The notes under the pieces: generated by a model | What the model saw: only the letters and a program-made list of their open reading frames with translations | Databases searched by the model: none | What the model was told of the DNA's origin: nothing | Shown: positions 1-8,061 of the stretch, in pieces | Position numbering within the stretch: position 1 is the stretch's first letter | Layout: every line of letters begins with the position of its first letter | Program-made: the position numbers and the translations under genes | Origin: Clostridia bacterium | GTDB lineage: Bacteria > Bacillota > Clostridia > Oscillospirales > Acutalibacteraceae | NCBI GenBank assembly: GCA_017624735.1 | Contig: JAGAMK010000049.1 | Span: 1-39,897, forward strand | Reading direction: 5' to 3' | Length of the DNA: 39,897 nt

Positions 1-11
1 TCATCTGATTT

Positions 12-125
12 CTTGTCTCCCCTGAAAGGGGAGATGTCACGAAGTGACAGAGGGGTTATAATAATGTGCAAATAAACCCCTCAGTCTTGCCTTCGGCAAT
101 CCAGCTCCCCTTTCAGGGGAGCCGA
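12..125. repeat. Palindromic intergenic repeat, copy 1
   Basis: A roughly 114-bp element built of nested inverted repeats. It has a left palindrome at 16-34 (TCTCCCCT/AGGGGAGA, loop GAA), a small hairpin at 36-48 (GTCAC/GTGAC), a long-range pair GAGGGGTT (50-57) with AACCCCTC (75-82), a hairpin at 87-99 (TTGCC/GGCAA) and a right palindrome at 104-122 (CTCCCCT/AGGGGAG). A second copy in the same orientation ends the window and a diverged copy lies at 10303-10412. It contains no coding sequence. The layout resembles REP/MITE-like elements; no mobilising enzyme is visible here. Confidence 0.85.
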
Positions 126-164
126 GAATAACTCAATTAAACAATCCGACAAACCCCAAATTTG

Positions 165-199
165 TATAACAAAAAACCACGGTTTGACACCGTGGTTTT
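165..199 (-). terminator. Intrinsic terminator of the SCP2/transketolase operon
   Basis: Inverted repeat AAAACCACGG (173-182) and CCGTGGTTTT (190-199) with a 7-nt loop. Read on the minus strand it runs into a T-rich tract (170-176). It lies just downstream of the last gene of the minus-strand operon. Confidence 0.85.
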
Positions 200-214
200 C
201 TTATGTCTAAAATC

Positions 215-1021
215 TTATTTAGCCAAGTCGCCAACTTCAAGCATAAATCCACCGAGCTGTGCACCAAATTCAGGACCACCATCCATAATAAGACGTCCTG
301 CTTTTGTTGCTTCAAGCATATCGTCGATGCTTAAAAGGATGCCGAGTGCTGAATCAAGGTTGTTGAAGCGAAGTGTGAAGAAAGGCATTGCTCTCTTGTA
401 TTCGCCACGTCCTGCTCTTGATTTACCTGCTTTAATACGGATGAAAGCAGCAACTTCCGGATGACCGTCAACCGCGAATGCATAAACACGGTCAGGGCTC
501 TTTGAAGTCCAGTCTTTAATTTCTGCATGACCCATTTTGTTAAGCTGGCTGATACCGCTTGAAAGGAGATAGAAGAAGCACTTAACCATAAGAGTTTTTG
601 TTTCTTCATCCTTTGGTGGCTGTGTAGCACCTGTAAGGTCAGAAAGCTTAAGAAGTGTCATAAGCATTGCTGTAAATGCAGGGAAATTCTTAACAACACC
701 CTTCATTTTTGGAAGGGTTTTAGGACCGATTTTGCCCTTGAAGAATGCGTTCATTGCCTCAATAGTTTTGAATTCAAGTTCAACATCAGGAGCTTCGTGA
801 GCAGCGTTGAGTTTTGTTTCCCATTCACCCTCTGTGATGATGAAATGTGTTGCATACTTGCCACCTTCAGCTTCAGGGTCAAGCGCACTAACCTGTAAAA
901 CAGTTGTGAGCTTGTCAAATTTAGCCTTGAGAGATGGAACATCAGTAGCAATAACTTTCAAAAGTGGCAATGCAGCATTGAAAAATATTTTAGATGCATA
1001 AAGTTCTTTTTGTTCGTGCAT
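215..1021 (-). CDS. SCP2-like tandem-domain protein B
   Basis: 268 aa, last gene of the five-gene minus-strand operon. I see two SCP2 (sterol carrier protein 2)-like segments. The first is roughly residues 25-110, with the characteristic PDVELEF...FFKGKIGPKTLPKMKG stretch; the second is roughly 170-268, ending in AGRLIMDGGPEFGAQL. The family binds hydrophobic or bulky ligands in a cytosolic pocket. No signal peptide or membrane segment is seen. The ATG at 1021 is preferred because AGAAAGAGAG lies just upstream; an earlier in-frame TTG at 1048 has no ribosome site. Its overall plan matches protein A at the start of the operon, so the two look like paralogues. The ligand is unknown. SCP2-like fold: fairly sure; function: not known. 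Confidence 0.7.
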   Translation of the reverse strand: MHEQKELYASKIFFNAALPLLKVIATDVPSLKAKFDKLTTVLQVSALDPEAEGGKYATHFIITEGEWETKLNAAHEAPDVELEFKTIEAMNAFFKGKIGPKTLPKMKGVVKNFPAFTAMLMTLLKLSDLTGATQPPKDEETKTLMVKCFFYLLSSGISQLNKMGHAEIKDWTSKSPDRVYAFAVDGHPEVAAFIRIKAGKSRAGRGEYKRAMPFFTLRFNNLDSALGILLSIDDMLEATKAGRLIMDGGPEFGAQLGGFMLEVGDLAK

Positions 1022-1054
1022 AATATCAACTCTCTTTCTGAACAACAAAGTGGA

Positions 1055-2062
1055 TTAAACTTCGTCGTCCCAGTTGTCGTCTTCTTCAAAGTCTGCATTC
1101 ATTGTTTCACGAACTGCAGCGATGATGCCGTTAGCGTCAATACCTGCATCAGACATAATGTCTTCGTGAAGACCAATCATTGCAAAGCTCTTATGACCGA
1201 GCATCTTGAATGCACAACCCTTACCGTACTGAGCCATAACCTCAGCAACTGCTGAACCAAGACCGCCTGTAACAAGATGGTCTTCAACTGTGATGATTCT
1301 TCTTGTTTCAGAAATAGCCTTCTGGATAGCTTCAACGTCGATTGGGCTAATTGTGTGCATATTAAGAACGCGAACACTGAGTCCGTCAGCATTCTTAAGG
1401 AATTTAGCAGCTTCACGAGCCTGGAATACGCAAGAACCACAAGCGATAACTGTGATATCTGTACCTTCGTGAACTTCAACTGCTTTACCAACCTCAAAGC
1501 CATAATCCATATTCTCATAAAGAACACGGTCAAAACCACGGTTGATACGGATATAGTAAGGACCAAAGTTATCATAAGCAGCATTAACTGCGTTTGCTGT
1601 TTCAAAGCCGTCAGCAGGAACGATAACTGTAAGGTTTGGCATTGCTCTTGTAATTGCAAGGTCAGTAATAGCGTGGTGAGTAGAACCAGCCTGACCGAAA
1701 GATGTTCCTGAGTGAGTAGCAATAATCTTTGCGTTTACGTTCTGATAGCAGATGTCTGTGTGAAGCTGGTCACAAGCACGCATTGATGTGAATGCAGAGA
1801 AACCTGAAAGGAAAGGAATCATACCTGCTCTTGCCATACCTGCTGCAACACCGAACATATCCTGCTCTGCGATACCAACGTTGATAACTCTTTCAGGACA
1901 AACCTTTAAAACGTCACCAAGCTTTGTTGATTTTGCAAGGTCAGCTGTAATAGCAACAACCTTTGGGTCTTTCATAATAATGTCGGCAAGTGCCTTACCG
2001 TAAATTTCAGCTGTAGAAAGTGCAGTCTGGTCAACTGCTGTATAAACAAATCCGCCTGCCAT
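1055..2062 (-). CDS. Transketolase C-terminal subunit (split type)
   Basis: 335 aa. It carries the pyrimidine-binding and C-terminal domains of transketolase, the half that completes the thiamine diphosphate site with the upstream gene. The catalytic glutamate motif is visible as NVGIAEQDMFGVAAGMA (Glu66), followed by HSGTSFGQAGSTHHAI and the transketolase C-terminal domain (TVEDHLVTGGLGSAV). It starts 2 nt after the N-terminal subunit stop with GGAGGG upstream, so the two are surely cotranslated. Split transketolases are common in Clostridia and archaea. In this operon the substrate may be specialised, because the partners are an aminotransferase and SCP2-like proteins rather than pentose-phosphate genes. 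A DXP-synthase-like activity is less likely, since the two-gene format is that of transketolase. Confidence 0.9.
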   Translation of the reverse strand: MAGGFVYTAVDQTALSTAEIYGKALADIIMKDPKVVAITADLAKSTKLGDVLKVCPERVINVGIAEQDMFGVAAGMARAGMIPFLSGFSAFTSMRACDQLHTDICYQNVNAKIIATHSGTSFGQAGSTHHAITDLAITRAMPNLTVIVPADGFETANAVNAAYDNFGPYYIRINRGFDRVLYENMDYGFEVGKAVEVHEGTDITVIACGSCVFQAREAAKFLKNADGLSVRVLNMHTISPIDVEAIQKAISETRRIITVEDHLVTGGLGSAVAEVMAQYGKGCAFKMLGHKSFAMIGLHEDIMSDAGIDANGIIAAVRETMNADFEEDDNWDDEV

Positions 2063-2064
2063 AA

Positions 2065-2946
2065 TTATTTACCCTCCTTCTCTGCTCTTGCAACACGAGC
2101 TGCATAGTCTGCATCAAGTTCATTATTGAACTTTTCAAACATTGCATCGTCGATTGCACCATAGTGCCATGTGTAGTCGCCTTCAATTGACTTGATACCT
2201 GCGCCCTTCTTTGTATCCATAAGAATACATGTAGGAGCCTGTGGTTCTTTTGCTCTTTCGATTGCAACGTCAATAGCATCACAGAGTTCACCAATATTGT
2301 TACCATCAACAACGATTGTGTTGAAACCGAATGCTGTCATTTTGTCAGCAAGTGGTTCAAGTTTCTTAATGTCTTCTGTGTTACCGTCAATCATGTTGTG
2401 GTTTCTGTCGATGAATACGATACAGTTAGAAAGGTTATAGTGATTCATTGTCATAAATCCTTCCCAGCATGAACCTTCACCAAGTTCACCGTCACCGGTA
2501 ACTACGTATGTAAGGAAATCTTTGTTCTGAAGTCTTGCTGCAAGTGCTGTACCTGCTGCGATTGATGGACCGTGACCAAGAGAACCTGTTGAAGCATCAA
2601 CGCCTACAACTTTGTTTGAGTCAAGGTGCATACCCATTTTTGAACCTGAAAGGTTGAATGATTTAAGCATTTCAACCGGGTTGAAACCTTTGTCGCAAAG
2701 AACAGGAGCATAAGCAATTGCTGCATGACCTTTTGAAAGAATAAATCTGTCACGGTCGTCCCATTTTGGGTCGTCAACCTTAATGTTGAGATATTTGTGA
2801 TAAAGAACTGTGAGAAGGTCCATAACACTCATACCGCCACCGAAATGTCCGCTACCTGCCCAAACTGTTGTCTGAACGCAGAGTTTACGGAGTTCAAGGG
2901 CTTTCTTTTCGAGTTGGAGCCATTCTGCTTTTGATAAATTAGCCAT
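2065..2946 (-). CDS. Transketolase N-terminal subunit (split type)
   Basis: 293 aa, thiamine diphosphate (pyrophosphate-binding) half of transketolase. Visible motifs are AGSGHFGG (His33), SKGHAAIAY (His73), STGSLGHG, and the TPP/metal motif GDGELGEG (151-158) with DRNHN about 25 residues later. It transfers two-carbon ketol units between sugar phosphates together with the C-terminal subunit immediately downstream. The start at 2946 is chosen for the TTGGAGGG site ahead of it; the longer frame from 2991 would begin inside an intercistronic hairpin. It follows the aminotransferase in the operon. Confidence 0.9.
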   Translation of the reverse strand: MANLSKAEWLQLEKKALELRKLCVQTTVWAGSGHFGGGMSVMDLLTVLYHKYLNIKVDDPKWDDRDRFILSKGHAAIAYAPVLCDKGFNPVEMLKSFNLSGSKMGMHLDSNKVVGVDASTGSLGHGPSIAAGTALAARLQNKDFLTYVVTGDGELGEGSCWEGFMTMNHYNLSNCIVFIDRNHNMIDGNTEDIKKLEPLADKMTAFGFNTIVVDGNNIGELCDAIDVAIERAKEPQAPTCILMDTKKGAGIKSIEGDYTWHYGAIDDAMFEKFNNELDADYAARVARAEKEGK

Positions 2947-2977
2947 AATTTTCCCTCCAAGAAAATATTTTATTAGA

Positions 2978-2997
2978 AGCGAAGTCCCCACTTCGCT
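2978..2997. repeat. Intercistronic hairpin, aminotransferase/transketolase gap
   Basis: Perfect 8-bp stem AGCGAAGT / ACTTCGCT with a CCCC loop, in the 64-nt gap between the aminotransferase stop and the transketolase start. No T-tract follows on the minus strand, so it is not an obvious terminator. It could be an mRNA processing or stability element. Confidence 0.6.
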
Positions 2998-3010
2998 ATG
3001 ATTTGTTTAA

Positions 3011-4279
3011 TTAGCCTTTAAGCTCTGGGTGATTCTTAGCAACTGCTGCGAATGCATCTTCAGCAATATCAATAGATAACTTAATGTCATCTTCTGTAAG
3101 AGAAGCGTTGATGAAATGGTTGTGGTGAGATGTAATGAACAAACCACGGTTAACACATTCTGCAACCCATTCCTGATGAAGCATGAGGTTATCATCGTTA
3201 GCGATTCTTAAATAGAAGAGAGCAGGTTCGCCTGAAACTTTAAGGTCAAAGCCGTGCTCCGCACCTGCTTTTTTGAAGCCTTCTGTAACCATTGTACCAA
3301 GACGGCGGAACATTGTTGGTGTGTCAAGTGCTTTCATCTTGTTGATACAAGCAACGCAAGCTGCGAAAGGAACACCACTCAACCAGTATGAACCTGTGTA
3401 TGTGATACCTGAAACTGTAGCCTTCATATGTTCGCCACCGCAAAGAGCTGACATGTTGTAGCCGTTTGCAAGAGCCTTACAGAAACAGATAAGGTCTGCT
3501 TTGAAACCATAGTAATGGTCAGAACCTGCAAGGTCAAGACGGAAACCTGCACGAACGTCGTCAATGATGAGAACTACGCCGTGGTCGTCACACCATTTAC
3601 GAACTGACTGCCAGTATTCTTTAGAAGCAACTTCGTTATCTTTAAAGTTACCGTGGTCATAAGGCTGTGCAATAAGACCTGCGATATCACCGTTGTTGTC
3701 GTCATATGCCTTCTGAAGAGCATCAAGATCAAACCAAGGACAGATGATGTTGTTAGCAACGTCTTCAGGAGTAATACCTGGGTAGTCAATTTTCTGTGCC
3801 CATGGGAAGTCTCCATGATAGTAGTATTTCAAGAAGATAATCTTCTTTTTATGTGTATGAGCCCTTGCTGCCATTGTTGCAAGAGTTGTTGTGTCCGAAC
3901 CATTCTTGCAGAAGAATGCCCAGTCAGCAGAAGCAACTGTGTCAACAAGTGTTTCAGCACATTCAACCATAACCTTTGCAGGAGCAGTTGTACAGTTACC
4001 GAGTTTTAATTGTTTGAGTGCAGCAGCGTCAACGTCAGGGTCATTATAACCAAGAACGTTAGGTCCATAAGCACACATGTAGTCAATATATCTGTTGCCG
4101 TCAACGTCCCAGAAGTATGAGCCCTGTGCTTTTTCTGAGAAAGAAGGCCATCTGTTTACAGGAATCCACTGACCTTCAGCAGGACCTAAGTGGCCGTAAA
4201 TACCTGATGGAATAACCTTTGTTGCACGGTCGAACATTTCACGGCTTTTTGTTGTGTTATATAATGGAAATTTACTCAT
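3011..4279 (-). CDS. Class III aminotransferase, GSAM-like
   Basis: 422 aa, PLP-dependent fold type I enzyme closest in layout to glutamate-1-semialdehyde 2,1-aminomutase. Features seen: the FWDVDGNRYIDYMCAYGPNVLGYNDPDV region (57-84), NGSDTT phosphate-binding loop (126-131), IIDDVRAGFR (cofactor-nitrogen Asp240) and the Schiff-base lysine in CFCKALANGYN (Lys268). The TAAGGAGG at the stop of the upstream gene doubles as ribosome site for the ATG at 4279, showing tight coupling; the longer frame from 4321 is therefore rejected. No other tetrapyrrole genes are nearby, and the operon holds transketolase and SCP2-like genes, so a haem role is doubtful. More likely it aminates a keto or aldehyde sugar or ketol-derived compound. 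Family: sure; substrate: unknown. Confidence 0.85.
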   Translation of the reverse strand: MSKFPLYNTTKSREMFDRATKVIPSGIYGHLGPAEGQWIPVNRWPSFSEKAQGSYFWDVDGNRYIDYMCAYGPNVLGYNDPDVDAAALKQLKLGNCTTAPAKVMVECAETLVDTVASADWAFFCKNGSDTTTLATMAARAHTHKKKIIFLKYYYHGDFPWAQKIDYPGITPEDVANNIICPWFDLDALQKAYDDNNGDIAGLIAQPYDHGNFKDNEVASKEYWQSVRKWCDDHGVVLIIDDVRAGFRLDLAGSDHYYGFKADLICFCKALANGYNMSALCGGEHMKATVSGITYTGSYWLSGVPFAACVACINKMKALDTPTMFRRLGTMVTEGFKKAGAEHGFDLKVSGEPALFYLRIANDDNLMLHQEWVAECVNRGLFITSHHNHFINASLTEDDIKLSIDIAEDAFAAVAKNHPELKG

Positions 4280-4292
4280 TTTAGTGTCCTCC

Positions 4293-5057
4293 TTATGCCA
4301 AGTAGAGTGCAACTCTGTCAAGGATACGGTTTACATTGTCAACCATTGAAATAAGACCACGGATTGTGATGTTACCGTTACCTACATGGTCGATTGAGTT
4401 TACTGTACCAGCGAAAAGAGCGTTTGCAAGTGGGATGTCACAGAATTCCATAATTGCACGAGGCTTTGGGGATGCCTGTTTAATTGTGATAAGGCGATTG
4501 TTCTTAACACGGATTGTAGCATAAACAGTATCCTTAATACCAATCTGGATATCACCGTCAACGATATTTGAAGCACTGAATTTGCCGATAGCATCCTGAT
4601 TACCAATCTGAGAGATTGCAACAGAAACTGTGTAGAATGTGCAAAGAGTGTTAAGACGGAAGAAGTCAGGGTCTTTTAATGCTTCTGCAGATGGACGCAT
4701 AACTTCTGTGAGTCTGTCTGTGAGAGCAGTGAAAGTCTTTAAAAGGAAATTAATCTTTGTAAGACCCTTTGTTGGGATAGGTGTAACCACACCGTCGATA
4801 ATTTTGTTGAATTTGTCGCAAGATGATACCGGAATTTTAATATCGCACTTGCTGTTGACGCCATCTTCCATACGGCATCCGTTTTTAGAGAATGTGAGTG
4901 TTGCACTTGGACCATCTTTAACGTCAAATGCCAAAGAAACAGGATTTTCAAGAGTTGAAATAATCTCTTTTGCTTTGTCATCAAGTTCGCAAAGGTTTTC
5001 CAATGTGCCGAGAACTGCATACATATTTATGTAAGCTAAAGTTCTTGCGTCAGTCAT
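4293..5057 (-). CDS. SCP2-like tandem-domain protein A
   Basis: 254 aa, first gene of the operon. Two SCP2-like lobes are visible. Lobe one is roughly 30-115 (AFDVKDGPSATLTF...CDIKIPVSSCDKFNKIIDG). Lobe two is roughly 160-254 and ends with PRAIMEFCDIPLANALFAG and NGNITIRGLISMVDNVNRIL, which fits the SCP2 core. The overall plan parallels protein B at the far end of the operon. The start at 5057 is set by AAGGAGG 6-8 nt upstream; the ORF extension to 5078 has no such site. It appears cytosolic, without a signal peptide. It may bind or present a substrate to the aminotransferase and transketolase, but that is inference from gene order alone. Confidence 0.7.
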   Translation of the reverse strand: MTDARTLAYINMYAVLGTLENLCELDDKAKEIISTLENPVSLAFDVKDGPSATLTFSKNGCRMEDGVNSKCDIKIPVSSCDKFNKIIDGVVTPIPTKGLTKINFLLKTFTALTDRLTEVMRPSAEALKDPDFFRLNTLCTFYTVSVAISQIGNQDAIGKFSASNIVDGDIQIGIKDTVYATIRVKNNRLITIKQASPKPRAIMEFCDIPLANALFAGTVNSIDHVGNGNITIRGLISMVDNVNRILDRVALYLA

Positions 5058-5118
5058 TTTGAACGCCTCCTTAATCATTTTTCAGTATAACTAAATTAAG
5101 AAATTTATATACATATTA

Positions 5119-5147
5119 AGAATATCAAAAATTGTCGTGTAAATCAA
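5119..5147 (-). promoter_or_regulatory. Promoter of the SCP2/transketolase operon
   Basis: On the minus strand TTGATT (5147-5142), 17-nt spacer, TATTCT (5124-5119), about 60 nt ahead of the SCP2-like A start. It is the best sigma-A-type match in the 243-nt divergent gap shared with secA. Confidence 0.5.
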
Positions 5148-5198
5148 GGAAAATACCTAAAATTTTCACAAAAAGTTAATGATTTTTTTTAAGTTATA

Positions 5199-5207
5199 TG
5201 TTATAAT
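5199..5207 (+). promoter_or_regulatory. secA promoter (extended -10)
   Basis: TGTTATAAT is an extended -10 with a perfect TATAAT (5202-5207); the -35 is weak. The leader of about 85 nt contains a TTAAGC/GCTTAA inverted repeat (5233-5238 and 5251-5256). Confidence 0.6.
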
Positions 5208-5300
5208 GTTACCAAATTGATAATGGGTTAGTTTAAGCAATTACAAAAAGGCTTAATTTTCCCTGTAAAACGTCAGAAACCTGAAAGGATAGATATAAAA

Positions 5301-8030
5301 ATGGGATTATTTAAAAAGTTGTTCGGTGATTACTCTTCACGAGAAATCAAGAGAATTATTCCGATTCAAAAACAGGTTTTAGCACTGGAAGAAGAGTATA
5401 AAGCACTTACAGATGCCCAGCTTCAGGCTAAAACTCCGGAATTTAAAGAAAGACTTAAAAATGGCGAAACTCTTGACGATATTTTGCCGGAAGCATTTGC
5501 TGCTTGTCGTGAGGCATCTGCCCGTGTGCTTAATATGCGTCATTTCCCTGTGCAGATTATCGGTGGTATTGTTCTTCATCAGGGACGAATTGCCGAAATG
5601 AGAACAGGTGAAGGTAAAACTCTTGTTGCAACACTTCCTGCATACCTTAATGCACTTTCAGGCAAGGGTGTTCACGTTGTTACCGTCAATGACTATCTTG
5701 CTCGTCGTGACTCTGAATGGATGGGTAAGCTTTATCGTTTCATGGGACTTTCAGTAGGTCTTATCGTTCACGACCTTGATGGTGAAGAAAGACGCGAGGC
5801 TTATGCTTGTGATATAACTTATGGTACAAACAACGAAATGGGCTTTGACTATCTTCGTGATAATATGGTTATCTATGCTGAGCAGAGAGTTCAGCGTGGA
5901 CATAATTTTGCAATCGTTGACGAGGTTGACTCAATTCTTATCGACGAGGCCAGAACACCACTTATCATTTCCGGTATGGGTGATAAATCCAACGAACTTT
6001 ACAAAGTTGCAAACGACTTTGCAAAGCGTCTTAAAATGTATGTTGTAAAAGAAATCGACTCAAAGCAGGGTATTGAAAATACTGTTCCTGAAGAGTATGA
6101 TTTTGTAGTTGATGAAAAAGGTAAAACAGCATCGCTTACACAGAGCGGTATTAAAAAGGCTGAAAAAGCGTTTGGTGTTGAAAACCTTGCAGATGTTGAA
6201 AACCTTACTCTTCAACATCACCTTGACCTTGCAATTAAAGCAATAGGTGTTATGAAACGTGACGTTGACTATGTTGTAAAAGATGGTCAAGTGCTTATTG
6301 TTGACGAGTTCACAGGCCGTATCATGATGGGTCGTCGATATTCTGACGGTCTTCATCAGGCTATTGAAGCAAAAGAAAATGTTAAGGTTGAAAGAGAGTC
6401 AAAAACTCTTGCTACAATTACTTTCCAGAACTATTTCCGTCAGTACGCTAAACTTTCGGGTATGACTGGTACTGCTATGACAGAAAGCACAGAATTTCAG
6501 GAAATTTACAACCTTGATGTTATTGAAATTCCAACTAACAAGCCAATGATTCGTAAGGATGAAGAAGATGTTCTTTACAAAACAGAGGCTATGAAATTCA
6601 AAGCAATTATTGAGCAGATTCTTGAATGTAACAAGAGCGGACAACCGGTTCTTGTTGGTACAACAAATATCGAAAAGAGCGAACTTTTAAGTAAGGCACT
6701 CAAAAAATTCGGTATCAAGCACAATGTACTCAATGCTAAATATCACGAAAAAGAAGCAGAAATTATTGCTCAGGCGGGTTCTCTTGGTGCAGTTACAATT
6801 GCAACAAATATGGCAGGTCGTGGTACTGACATTATTCTTGGTGGTAACCCTGAATATATGGCAAAAGCCGAGATGAGAAGACTTGAATTCTCCGAAGAGC
6901 TTATTGCTGAGGCAACAGGTTTTGCAGAAACAGATAATGCAGATATCATTGATGCAAGAAACACGTATCGTGAGCTTGAAAAGAAATATAAAGACCAGTT
7001 AAAGGATGAAGCAGATAAAGTCCGCGAAGCAGGTGGCTTGTTCATTATCGGTACTGAACGTCACGAATCACGTCGAATTGACAATCAGCTCCGTGGTCGT
7101 GCAGGTCGTCAGGGCGACCCCGGTCGCAGTAAGTTCTATTTGTCCGCAGAAGACGAGTTGCTCCATCTTTTCGCAGGTGACCGTTTCTACAATATCATTG
7201 ATGCCTTCCCAAGTGCTGCTGACCTTCCTATCGAGGCAAAGATTTTCTCAAGCACCATTGAAAATGCACAGAAAAAGGTTGAAGGCAACCACTTTGCGGC
7301 TCGTCGTAATGTCCTTAAATTCGACGACGTTATGAATGAACAGAGAAAGAAGATTTACGAGCAGAGAAATCAGGTTCTTGATGGCTATGACATCCATGGA
7401 GCAATCCTTAAAATGTTTGACGGATATTTTGAAGAAATGGTTGATTTCTACTGTCCTGAATCACAATCACCTGATGAGTGGAACAGAGCAGGTCTTGTTA
7501 AAAAACTTCAATATCTTGCAGAAGATGGTCTTGAAGAGAAATTTGATACAAATAAAGAATATAAAGATTATTTCTATAACAAGGCTATGGATATCTACAA
7601 GGCTAAGTCCGAGGAATATGGTGAAAACATTATGGCAGAGCTTGAAAGAAAAGTTCTCTTGCGTAATGTTGACCAACGCTGGATGGACCACCTTGATGCT
7701 ATGGAAGAATTAAAACGAGGAATTTACCTCCGTTCTTATGCTCAGCAGGACCCTGTTGTAGCATTCCGTATGGAAAGCTATGATATGTTTGACGAAATGA
7801 ATTCACTTATCCGTGAGGGCACAGTTACAACTCTTACATTATTCCGTTTGAGAAGTGAAGAAGACGTTAAGCGTGAGCAGACAGCAAAAATTACAGCAAC
7901 AAATGGTGCTTCAGATGGTAGTGAAAAGAAACAGCCGGTGAAAAAAGGGCAAAAAGTTGGTAGAAATGACCCATGTCCTTGCGGTAGTGGTAAAAAATAC
8001 AAGAAGTGCTGCGGTGCTAACGAGAACTAA
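5301..8030 (+). CDS. secA: Preprotein translocase ATPase SecA
   Basis: 909 aa, full length for SecA. It is the cytoplasmic and peripheral-membrane ATPase that drives preproteins through SecYEG. Seen in order: Walker [15 protein letters not shown] (100-113), the Walker B/DEAD-like region [20 protein letters not shown] (about 206-225), the preprotein cross-linking domain, motif [35 protein letters not shown], the helical scaffold, and a C-terminal zinc-binding tail [18 protein letters not shown], which is the SecB/ribosome contact module in other bacteria. The ribosome site is AAAGGAT, 12 nt ahead of ATG. Two genes for membrane proteins follow without a terminator, so they are probably cotranscribed. 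Confidence 0.98.
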   Translation: MGLFKKLFGDYSSREIKRIIPIQKQVLALEEEYKALTDAQLQAKTPEFKERLKNGETLDDILPEAFAACREASARVLNMRHFPVQIIGGIVLHQGRIAEMRTGEGKTLVATLPAYLNALSGKGVHVVTVNDYLARRDSEWMGKLYRFMGLSVGLIVHDLDGEERREAYACDITYGTNNEMGFDYLRDNMVIYAEQRVQRGHNFAIVDEVDSILIDEARTPLIISGMGDKSNELYKVANDFAKRLKMYVVKEIDSKQGIENTVPEEYDFVVDEKGKTASLTQSGIKKAEKAFGVENLADVENLTLQHHLDLAIKAIGVMKRDVDYVVKDGQVLIVDEFTGRIMMGRRYSDGLHQAIEAKENVKVERESKTLATITFQNYFRQYAKLSGMTGTAMTESTEFQEIYNLDVIEIPTNKPMIRKDEEDVLYKTEAMKFKAIIEQILECNKSGQPVLVGTTNIEKSELLSKALKKFGIKHNVLNAKYHEKEAEIIAQAGSLGAVTIATNMAGRGTDIILGGNPEYMAKAEMRRLEFSEELIAEATGFAETDNADIIDARNTYRELEKKYKDQLKDEADKVREAGGLFIIGTERHESRRIDNQLRGRAGRQGDPGRSKFYLSAEDELLHLFAGDRFYNIIDAFPSAADLPIEAKIFSSTIENAQKKVEGNHFAARRNVLKFDDVMNEQRKKIYEQRNQVLDGYDIHGAILKMFDGYFEEMVDFYCPESQSPDEWNRAGLVKKLQYLAEDGLEEKFDTNKEYKDYFYNKAMDIYKAKSEEYGENIMAELERKVLLRNVDQRWMDHLDAMEELKRGIYLRSYAQQDPVVAFRMESYDMFDEMNSLIREGTVTTLTLFRLRSEEDVKREQTAKITATNGASDGSEKKQPVKKGQKVGRNDPCPCGSGKKYKKCCGANEN

Positions 8031-8061
8031 TGATTATAAATAATCCAAAGGAGGAATAACC

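Noticed and set aside
162-464. 100-aa plus ORF at the left end
   Set aside because: It crosses the terminator and is antisense to the SCP2-like B gene.
1277-1711. 144-aa plus ORF opposite the transketolase C-terminal gene
   Set aside because: Antisense shadow of a clearly coding gene; composition is codon mirror, no ribosome site.
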